Source: Bolinopsis microptera (taxonomy: Eukaryota; Ctenophora; Tentaculata; Lobata; Bolinopsidae). Taken from it: 64,000 nt of DNA. How positions within the stretch are numbered: position 1 is the first letter of the stretch; the number at the start of each line of letters is the position of its first letter. The stretch covers positions 1,989,246 through 2,053,245 of the forward strand of contig NC_087081.1 in NCBI RefSeq assembly GCF_026151205.1. The letters run 5' to 3'. Below, piece by piece: positions 55,101 to 64,000 of the stretch. Below the pieces are notes generated by a model that was given only the letters and a program-made list of their open reading frames with translations, was not told where the DNA came from and made no database searches. A program made the position numbers and the translations under genes.

Positions 55101-58100
55101 ACCAGGCATGAAGTAAGCCTGGTGTTGCTCTGAACCTGGTATGAAGTAAGCCTGGTGTTGCTCTGAACCAGGCATGAAGTAAGCCTGGTGTTGCTCTGAA
55201 CCAGGCATGAAGTAAGCCTGGTGTTGCTCTGAACCAGGCATGAAGTAAGCCTGGTGTTGCTCTGAACCTGGTATGAAGTAAGCCTGGTGTTGCTCTGAAC
55301 CAGGCATGAAGTAAGCCTAGTCTTGCTCTGAACCAGGCATGAAGTAAGCCTGGTGTTGCTCTGAACCTGGTATGAAGTAAGCCTGGTGTTGCTCTGAACC
55401 AGGCATGAAGTAAGCCTGGTGTTGCTCTAAACCTGGTATGAAGTAAGCCTGGTGTTGCTCTGAACCAGGTATGAAGTAAGCCTGGTGTTGCTCTGAACCA
55501 GGTATGAAGTAAGCCTGGTGTTGCTCTGAACCAGGTATGAAGTAAGCCTGGTGTTGCTATGAACCAGGCATGAAGTAAGCCTGGTGTTGCTCTGAACCAG
55601 GCATGAAGTAAGCCTGGTGTTGCTATGAACCAGGCATGAAGTAAGCCTGGTGTTGCTCTGAACCAGGTATGAAGTAAGCCTGGTGTTGCTCTGAACCAGG
55701 CATGAATTAAGCCTGGTGTTGCTCTGAACCAGGCATGAAGTAAGCTTGTTGTTGCTCTGAACCAGGCATGAAGTAAGCCTGGTGTTGCTCTGAACCAGGC
55801 ATGAAGTAAGCCTGGTGTTGCTCTGAACCAGGTATGAAGTAAGCCTGGTGTTGCTTTGAACCAGGCATGAAGTAAGCCTGGTGTTGCTCTGAACCAGGCA
55901 TGAAGTAAGCCTAGTCTTGCTCTGAACCAGGCATGAAGTAAGCCTGGTGTTGCTCTGAACCTGGTATGAAGTAAGCCTGGTGTTGCTCTGAACCAGGCAT
56001 GAAGTAAGCCTGGTGTTGCTCTGAACCAGGCATGAAGTAAGCCTGGTGTTGCTCTGAACCTGGTATGAAGTAAGCCTGGTGTTGCTCTGAACCAGGCATG
56101 AAGTAAGCCTGGTGTTGCTCTGAACCAGGCATGAAGTAAGCCTGGTGTTGCTCTGAACCAGGCATGAAGTAAGCCTGGTGTTGCTCTGAACCTGGTATGA
56201 AGTAAGCCTGGTGTTGCTCTGAACCAGGCATGAAGTAAGCCTAGTCTTGCTCTGAACCAGGCATGAAGTAAGCCTGGTGTTGCTCTGAACCTGGTATGAA
56301 GTAAGCCTGGTGTTGCTATGAACCAGGCATGAAGTAAGCCTGGTGTTGCTCTGAACCAGGCATGAAGTAAGCCTGGTGTTGCTATGAACCAGGCATGAAG
56401 TAAGCCTGGTGTTGCTCTGAACCAGGTATGAAGTAAGCCTGGTGTTGCTCTGAACCAGGCATGAATTAAGCCTGGTGTTGCTCTGAACCAGGCATGAAGT
56501 AAGCTTGTTGTTGCTCTGAACCAGGCATGAAGTAAGCCTGGTGTTGCTCTGAACCAGGCATGAAGTAAGCCTGGTGTTGCTCTGAACCAGGTATGAAGTA
56601 AGCCTGGTGTTGCTTTGAACCAGGCATGAAGTAAGCCTGGTGTTGCTCTGAACCAGGCATGAAGTAAGCCTGGTGTTGCTTTGAACCAGGCATGAATTAA
56701 GCCTGGTGTTGCTCTGAACCAGGCATGAAGTTAGCTTGTTGTTGCTCTGAACCAGGCATGAAGTAAGCCTGGTGTTGCTCTGAACCAGGCATGAAGTAAG
56801 CCTGGTGTTGCTTTGAACCAGGTATGAAGTAAGCCTGGTGTTGCTTTGAACCAGGCATGAAGTAAGCCTGGTGTTGCTCTGAACCAGGTATGAAGTAAGC
56901 CTGGTGTTGCTCTGAACCAGGCATGAAGTAAGCCTGGTGTTGCTCTGAACCAGGCATGAAGTAAGCCTGGTGTTGCTCTGAACCAGGTATGAAGTAAGCC
57001 TGGTGTTGCTCTGAACCAGGTATGAAGTAAGCCTGGTGTTGCTATGAACCAGGCATGAAGTAAGCCTGGTGTTGCTCTGAACCAGGTATGCAGTAAGCCT
57101 GGTGTTGCTCTGAACCAGGTATGAAGTAAGCCTGCTGTTGCTCTGAACCAGGTATGAAGTAAGCCTGGTGTTGCTCTGAACCAGGCATGAAGTAAGCCTG
57201 GTGTTGCTCTGAACCAGGTATGAAGTAAGCCTGGTGTTGCTCTGAACCAGGCATGAAGTAAGCCTGGTGTTGCTCTGAACCAGGTATGAAGTAAGCCTGG
57301 TGTTGCTCTGAACCAGGTATGAAGTAAGCCTGCTGTTGCTCTGAACCAGGTATGAAGTAAGCCTGGTGTTGCTCTGAACCAGGCATGAAGTAAGCCTGGT
57401 GTTGCTCTGAACCAGGTATGAAGTAAGCCTGGTGTTGCTCTGAACCAGGCATGAAGTAAGCCTGGTGTTGTTCTGAACCAGGTATGAAGTAAGCCTGGTG
57501 TTGCTCTGAACCAGGTATGAAGTAAGCCTGGTGTTGCTCTGAACCAGGTATGAAGTAAGCCTGGTGTTGCTCTGAACCAGGCATGAAGTAAGCCTGGTGT
57601 TGCTCTGAACCAGGCATGAAGTAAGCCTGGTGTTGCTCTGAACCAGGTATGAAGTAAGCCTGGTGTTGCTCTGAACCAGGCATGAAGTAAGCCTGGTGTT
57701 GCTCTGAACCAGGCATGAAGTAAGCCTGGTGTTGCTCTGAACCAGGCATGAAGTAAGCCTGGTGTTGCTCTGAACCAGGCATGAAGTAAGCCTGGTGTTG
57801 CTCTGAACCAGGTATGAAGTAAGCCTGGTGTTGCTCTGAACCAGGTATGAAGTAAGCCTGCTGTTGCTCTGAACCAGGCATGAAGTAAGCCTGGTGTTGC
57901 TCTGAACCAGGCATGAAGTAAGCCTGGTGTTGCTCTGAACCAGGTATGAAGTAAGCCTGGTGTTGTTCTGAACCAGGTATGAAGTAAGCCTGGTGTTGCT
58001 CTGAACCAGGCATGAAGTAAGCCTGGTGTTGCTCTGAACCAGGCATGAAGTAAGCCTGGTGTTGCTCTGAACCAGGTATGAAGTAAGCCTGGTGTTGCTC

Positions 58101-60540
58101 TGAACCAGGTATGAAGTAAGCCTGGTGTTGCTCTGAACCAGGTATGAAGTAAGCCTGGTGTTGCTCTGAACCAGGTATGAAGTAAGCCTGGTGTTGCTCT
58201 GAACCAGGTATGAAGTAAGCCTGGTGTTGCTCTGAACCAGGTATGAAGTAAGCCTGGTGTTGCTCTGAACCAGGCATGAAGTAAGCCTGCTGTTGCTCTG
58301 AAGCAGGCATGAAGTAAGCCTGGTGTTGTTCTGAAGCAGGCATGAAGTAAGCCTGCTGTTGCTCTGAACCAGGTATGAAGTAAGCCTGGTGTTGCTCTGA
58401 ACCAGGCATGAAGTAAGCCTGCTGTTGCTCTGAAGCAGGCATGAAGTAAGCCTGGTGTTGCTCTGAACCAGGTATGAAGTAAGCCTGGTGTTGCTCTGAA
58501 CCAGGCATGAAGTAAGCCTGGTGTTGCTCTGAACCAGGCATGAAGTAAGCCTGGTGTTGCTATGAACCAGGTATGAAGTAAGCCTGGTGTTGCTCTGAAC
58601 CAGGCATGAAGTAAGCCTGCTGTTGCTCTGAAGCAGGCATGAAGTAAGCCTGGTGTTGCTCTGAACCAGGTATGAAGTAAGCCTGGTGTTGCTCTGAACC
58701 AGGCATGAAGTAAGCCTGGTGTTGCTCTGAACCAGGCATGAAGTAAGCCTGGTGTTGCTATGAACCAGGTATGAAGTAAGCCTGGTGTTGCTCTGAACCA
58801 GGCATGAAGTAAGCCTGGTGTTGCTCTGAACCAGGTATGAAGTAAGCCTGGTGTTGCTCTGAACCAGGTATGAAGTAAGCCTGGTGTTGCTCTGAACCAG
58901 GTATGAAGTAAGCCTGGTGTTGCTATGAACCAGGTATGAAGTAAGCCTGGTGTTGTTCTGAACCAGGTATGAAGTAAGCCTGGTGTTGCTCTGAACCAGG
59001 TATGAAGTAAGCCTGGTGTTGCTCTGAACCAGGTATGAAGTAAGCCTGGTGTTGTTCTGAACCAGGTATGAAGTAAGCCTGGTGTTGCTCTGAACCAGGT
59101 ATGAAGTAAGCCTGGTGTTGTTCTGAACCAGGCATGAAGTAAGCCTGGTGTTGCTCTGAACCAGGCATGAAGTAAGCCTGGTGTTGCTCTGAACCAGGCA
59201 TGAAGTAAGCCTGGTGTTGCTCTGAACCAGGTATGAAGTAAGCCTGGTGTTGCTCTGAACCAGGTATGAAGTAAGCCTGGTGTTGCTATGAACCAGGTAT
59301 GAAGTAAGCCTGGTGTTGTTCTGAACCAGGTATGAAGTAAGCCTGGTGTTGCTCTGAACCAGGTATGAAGTAAGCCTGGTGTTGCTCTGAACCAGGTATG
59401 AAGTAAGCCTGGTGTTGCTCTGAACCAGGTATGAAGTAAGCCTGGTGTTGCTCTGAACCAGGTATGAAGTAAGCCTGGTGTTGCTCTGAACCAGGTATGA
59501 AGTAAGCCTGGTGTTGCTATGAACCAGGTATGAAGTAAGCCTGGTGTTGTTCTGAACCAGGTATGAAGTAAGCCTGGTGTTGCTCTGAACCAGGTATGAA
59601 GTAAGCCTGGTGTTGTTCTGAACCAGGCATGAAGTAAGCCTGGTGTTGCTCTGAACCAGGCATGAAGTAAGCCTGGTGTTGCTCTGAACCAGGCATGAAG
59701 TAAGCCTGGTGTTGTTCTGAACCAGGCATGAAGTAAGCCTGCTGTTGCTCTGAACCAGGTATGAAGTAAGCCTGGTGTTGCTCTGAACCAGGCATGAAGT
59801 AAGCCTGCTGTTGCTCTGAAGCAGGCATGAAGTAAGCCTGGTGTTGCTCTGAACCAGGTATGAAGTAAGCCTGGTGTTGCTCTGAACCAGGCATGAAGTA
59901 AGCCTGGTGTTGCTCTGAACCAGGCATGAAGTAAGCCTGGTGTTGCTATGAACCAGGTATGAAGTAAGCCTGGTGTTGCTCTGAACCAGGCATGAAGTAA
60001 GCCTGGTGTTGCTCTGAACCAGGCATGAAGTAAGCCTGGTGTTGCTCTGAACCAGGCATGAAGTAAGCCTGGTGTTGCTCTGAACCAGGCATGAAGTAAG
60101 CCTGGTGTTGCTCTGAACCAGGTATGAAGTAAGCCTGGTGTTGCTCTGAACCAGGTATGAAGTAAGCCTGGTGTTGGTCTGAACCAGGCATGAAGTAAGC
60201 CTGGTGTTGCTCTGAACCAGGTATGAAGTAAGCCTGGTGTTGCTCTGAACCAGGTATGAAGTAAGCCTGGTGTTGCTCTGAACCAGGCATGAAGTAAGCC
60301 TGGTGTTGCTCTGAACCAGGCATGAAGTAAGCCTGGTGTTGCTCTGAACCAGGTATGAAGTAAGCCTGCTGTTGCTCTGAACCAGGTATGAAGTAAGCCT
60401 GGTGTTGCTCTGAACCAGGCATGAAGTAAGCCTGTTGTTGCTCTCAACCAGGCATGAAGTAAGCCTGGTGTTGCTATGAACCAGGCATGAAGTAAGCCTG
60501 GTGTTGCTCTGAACCAGGCAGGAAGTAAGCCTGGTGTTGC
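52190..60540. repeat. 33-bp minisatellite, about 250 copies
   Basis: Units AAGCCTGGTGTTGCTCTGAA plus CCAGG(C/T)ATGAAGT cover 8.35 kb. Because 33 is a multiple of three and the minus strand has no stop in the commonest unit, very long minus-strand frames result, read as 11-residue repeats MPGSEQHQAYF, LTSCLVQSNTR or GLLHAWFRATP. Units with one base missing (about 52284, 52351, 53996, 54986) shift the frames; TATGAA units and GAATTAAG units put stops in the first frame. The main polymorphism (C/T) changes the residue in every frame. Marker units CCTAGTCTTG (55316, 55911, 56241) and GAATTAAG (55705, 56464, 56696) show multi-unit duplications. Best read as non-coding. Confidence 0.95.
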
Positions 60541-61096
60541 TACATACTGCATATTACAAGGTAACAAGGTGTTTGAGTTTCTGCTGCTGACGTTAACAGA
60601 AAAGGATTACCACCTGGTACGGAAACAAATACCCCCAATAATAGCAATTGTTGAGAATACTGTGTGTTTAAAACTACTTCCACTACTATACAAATAGTTA
60701 AATTTGTTGAGAACTGAGAGTTGGATGAAGCTAATGGTAACAAAAGAAGTTGACAAAGTGTTTCAGCACAATTACCTCGTATACTTCTGTTCTATTTGTT
60801 GGAAACTGATAGAACTGTGTACTGAAAAGTTTTCTGAAGGCAGCTAGGAATATGTTCAATAGCCCGGTTCATAAAACAAAAAATAAATGAATAACACGTA
60901 CAAGCTAAACAGACGATGATCAACTTTGAGAAATAACAATTCGTGAAAAATCATTACATCATTGTATTGAGACTGTAACTTAAAATAGCCTATTGAAAGT
61001 TGAGTGGTGCAGACAGTCACGTGTTGTATAGTTGTATGGAGTTTAATTCTAAAAATCAGGTTCAAATGTATTGGTAGACCGGGGAATTAGACAAAC
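60541..61096. other. Gene-free flank of the 33-bp array
   Basis: Ordinary AT-rich sequence. Short minus-strand ORFs have no recognised content. Confidence 0.4.
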
Positions 61097-61249
61097 ATGA
61101 ATATCGATAATTGGCTCAAAATGAAACTGCAGACATTGACAAAAGCCTGAAAGGAGCTGTTTTCCACCGCGGATGTTACAACTGACTCAGGCAACCCACA
61201 GCCTATAATTCAGGAAGCAATCAATATAGACGAGGAAAAGGATCAGTAA
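61097..61249 (+). pseudogene. Coding-like fragment with one in-frame TGA
   Basis: The frame MNIDNWLKMKLQTLTKA is stopped by TGA at 61148 and then runs KELFSTADVTTDSGNPQPII to a TAA at 61247. The composition (acidic, N/D/T-rich) is coding-like but no family is recognised. It may be a relic exon. Confidence 0.3.
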
Positions 61250-61443
61250 TGATGGGAAGGCCTTTTTAATTGTTTTCTTCGCAGTTCTAGTGTTTCGTAC
61301 TTATGTAGTGCCAGTTGATATTCTCCAGACGTAGACAATTTAGAAGAATGAATCTCTAGTTCTCTACTAGTTTACCTTTCAGATCATTGATAAAATCTTT
61401 GATATATCAGTTTAGCCTAATATTCATTTTGCTATTTCTGCAG

Positions 61444-61647
61444 AACATACAGTATTCTGAGATAACAGATATCAACAATTCCTCAGAAGCCCAGAATCTA
61501 GACAAATACTGAAACGCAGCACAGAAGCCAAAGGAGCAGCCTACAAAATTGAAACAATGCATTTTCATGTATTGCTCTGAACAAAGAGGAAAAGGATGCG
61601 CCGATTTTAAATTTGTCCCTGAAAGTGAGAGCTCTTTGTGCCGCCAA
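61444..61647 (+). pseudogene. Exon-like fragment with one in-frame TGA
   Basis: Bounded by a good acceptor (TTTGCTATTTCTGCAG) and a donor (CAA|GTTAGT), 204 bp in phase 0. It reads NIQYSEITDINNSSEAQNLD, then KY, a TGA (61510), and later CIFMYCSEQRGKGC..LCRQ, a Cys-rich stretch. No family is recognised. Its single TGA resembles that in the fragment at 61097, so both may derive from one decayed gene. Confidence 0.3.
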
Positions 61648-62444
61648 GTTAGTATAGTTATAGGTATAGGTGTAGTTATATATGGAGGGGTGGGGGGCCG
61701 GGGATGGTGACCGGGGGTGGGGGCCGAAAGTCAGTACAAATACGTTCGGTCTTACACATAGCCATGTTTCATATCTGAGACCTGTAACTTTTTATACCAG
61801 AAAGGGTTATTCTAATAAGCCCCAACGTATGTGTACTGACTTTTGCCCGTCTAAAGTCTATATGTAAAGGTATAGTATATAGCTATATATAAATTTTATA
61901 CAGTATAGTCATTAGCTGCAACATCTAAAGAACTAAGGAGTACGTTTAGGACAAAAAGAAATATACCTTTACAGGTTACAGCCTGTACTCGCTCGAATGT
62001 GCAGGAAACTTGTGCATTTATGGAAATTTGCGGTGCTAAGTGATGTCTGCATATAATTCAAGCTTTGCTATGGGACTAACTAACTGAGGAGTACATGGCC
62101 TACTTATCTACTTTCTTCTCAAAAAGAATCTTGGGAGTTTGAAGCTTTATACTCCCTCTAAATAAAATTAGTTGCAGACTCAGACTGCAGCTCAAAATAT
62201 GGTAATAAATAGATAGCGTCCTCTTCTCATATGGGGTTGTGGCCTAAAAATGAGCTGAAATGATAAGTTGCAGTCTGTGAGAGATCTGTGGCTCAGTAGA
62301 AGAGATCGTCCTGGTTATATCAGTCTGCAATTAGTTGATTAATATAGGCTATTTGGCTATTTGATTAGGGTTGAAATACAATGTTTTAAGAGTTTCCTCC
62401 TTAGTGGCTGGTTCAACTTTGGGTTTCTGTCACCCATTACAGCA

Positions 62445-62501
62445 GTATGGTGGACCATGAGTATCACTAAAAAAATTAGTGATACTCATGGTCCACCATA
62501 C
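62445..62501. repeat. Perfect hairpin, 26-bp arms, A5 loop
   Basis: The arm at 62445-62470 (GTATGGTGGACCATGAGTAT plus CACTAA) is exactly complementary to 62476-62501 across AAAAA. No mismatch in 26 bp. Confidence 0.9.
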
Positions 62502-63478
62502 AGCAGATATGTGGAAACATTCGTGATATTAATAACTTTTAAAACTACAAAAGGCAAACGTATGCCTCACTCCAAATCGGAACTAACTTTAACAATAACG
62601 ACAAAGTCTAATCTAAATCCGTAATTTGTCTACTATTCCCTAATCTTCGCCCATGATGCAAATCGGAGAAAAATCTGAAATTACTTGCAGGTTGAATTAT
62701 AATCTACAAGAAGCCTCATCACAAAGGGATAATGACACGATATAAGGTCTGATTTATATAAACATACTATAGCAGTAAGTGGATAAGTACACTATATATA
62801 AAACTATATATATACTAAACTATATAAGTATACTTCTATACTTAACTCTACCACCAGCAGACGATAAGAGGCCCTTAAATCAATCTACTACACTACTTTA
62901 CTGTACCCAGCTATGTTAATACTATGTTAATACTATGTTGATATTAATACCAAGCTAACCAGAGATCATTCCCTCTGCTATAACTTAGACTCTGATGGAT
63001 AAGTCAACTAGACCCACTCACGATCGTGGCTCGCGTTGAACAATGCATCAAACTAATCATGAATCGTATTGGAGAGCAATAGAGCAATAGAGAGAGGGAA
63101 TTCAGAGACCACGCTCATATATATATATTTATTTATATTAATTGTGGGTGGCGTCGACTCAACCGGTCGTTTCTATTTGTATATTTATTTATATTCATAC
63201 AAATTGAAACGACGGCGGGTTCGGTCAAACAATTTTACAATTTTTTCAGTCATGAAAGCATGATATCATCAGTGACAACTGACAACACCACTGTAACACC
63301 ACTGTAACAACACTGTAACAACACTCTAAGCTGTGATCACTGTAAGATTGTAAGGCGTAAGCTGTATGATAATATGGGTTAGTCTGCTACTGTTACCTTG
63401 TAACGACTAAAGCATGACTGTAACATGACTGTAGCTGGTGTGAGGATTATACTATAATACAGACCCTGTCTGCTAAAA

Positions 63479-63541
63479 CTGTAACAGCACTGTAACAACA
63501 CTGTAACAACACTGTAACAACACTGTAACAACACTGTAACA
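63479..63541. repeat. 11-bp tandem repeat
   Basis: Five to six copies of ACTGTAACAAC; the same word occurs loosely at 63287-63330. Confidence 0.85.
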
Positions 63542-64000
63542 ATACAAACCTTGTCTGCTGGATGTCTGTCGGATGAGACAGGAGTGGTGCGAGGAGAGTG
63601 GTGCGTTTAATTGGAGACATTCCTTTATTGATACAAATATAAATGAGCATATCATGGGCAGGGGAATAATAAAGATGCAAATCACGTTCTTTTACTGCTT
63701 TGTTGTGAAGCAATACAATAATGATTCAAGTTTGCTAATAGAATAGTGCTGCTACCTTGACATCTTACTACATGCAGGATATAATTTCATTTTCTGATCG
63801 TTGAAGATCATATAATTTTGAAAATATTATCCCGCCTCGCTTGGCATTTTCATTACAATTGGAATAACTTAATAACAAATTAATAAGAAATGTGAGTGAA
63901 AATGGAAATTAACGCTGCATCTGGTGTCTATGAACGATCGATTCAGTGATCAATATAAAAGTTATGTTACATAACAGCGCTTTTTTGCGAAATATTTCAT

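Larger units (their letters stand above)
61648..64000. other. Right end of window, no gene recognised
   Basis: AT-rich sequence with a perfect hairpin (62445-62501), an 11-bp repeat (63479-63541) and scattered TATATA-type microsatellites. Short ORFs are not supported. Confidence 0.4.

Noticed and set aside
52118-60567. Very long minus-strand ORFs (up to 1278 codons) encoding 11-residue repeats
   Set aside because: They follow from a 33-bp unit without minus-strand stops. Variation is not biased to silent sites, frames are broken by unit-length slips, and no gene structure surrounds them.
63447-63713. Minus-strand ORFs with YSVVTVLLQC repeats
   Set aside because: Translation of the 11-bp ACTGTAACAAC repeat.

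Overview
This window is animal nuclear DNA, AT-rich and heavily loaded with repeats. Coding information lies in short exons with GT..AG junctions. The transposable-element fragments (five non-LTR retrotransposon remnants that are all C-terminal, one LINE ORF1, and TTAA-, hAT- and pogo-type DNA elements) and the domain content fit an invertebrate metazoan, perhaps a cnidarian or a lophotrochozoan. I cannot name the species.

Three multi-exon genes can be reconstructed by hand from splice sites, codon phase and family motifs. (1) A complete plus-strand SLC28-type concentrative nucleoside transporter has 16 coding exons between 12337 and 38229 and encodes 600 aa. (2) Inside its intron 2, on the minus strand, lies a probable two-exon gene (21899-22745) for a small secreted Cys-rich protein with a von Willebrand C-like core. 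(3) A minus-strand gene of 10 exons (44182-50353) encodes a 349-aa type I membrane protein: signal peptide, pentraxin domain, linker, one transmembrane helix and a short cytoplasmic tail. The three genes show no evident shared pathway; a transporter and a membrane pentraxin are simply neighbours.

Layout. 1-386: 30-bp minisatellite. 1538-6978: 106/108-bp satellite interrupted by two copies of a SINE-like segment. 7-11.2 kb: dispersed repeats, a retrotransposon fragment and an intact LINE ORF1. 12.3-38.2 kb: the transporter gene, whose introns hold a TTAA-flanked foldback element with G/C-run ends, a 19-bp C-rich minisatellite, a 1.65-kb tandem duplication, the nested gene, three retrotransposon fragments, a 154-bp repeat, a 2.7-kb TTAA-flanked piggyBac-like element and a 34-bp array built from a splice donor. 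38.6-39.0 kb: hAT-type MITE. 39.6-43.7 kb: a 4.08-kb inverted-repeat element with an 8-bp target duplication and long TAGCG arrays at both ends. 44.2-50.4 kb: the pentraxin gene. 52.2-60.5 kb: a 33-bp minisatellite of about 250 copies that stays open in minus-strand frames. 60.5-64 kb: mostly featureless, with two coding-like fragments each carrying one in-frame TGA.

The items most worth a second look are the 4.08-kb TAGCG element, the paired GGGTC..GACCC palindromes of the TTAA element, the roughly 80-bp TTAC..GTAA mini-element, the repeated splice-site duplications in the transporter, its Gln-to-Met change at a base-contacting position, the membrane-anchored pentraxin and the 33-bp array.
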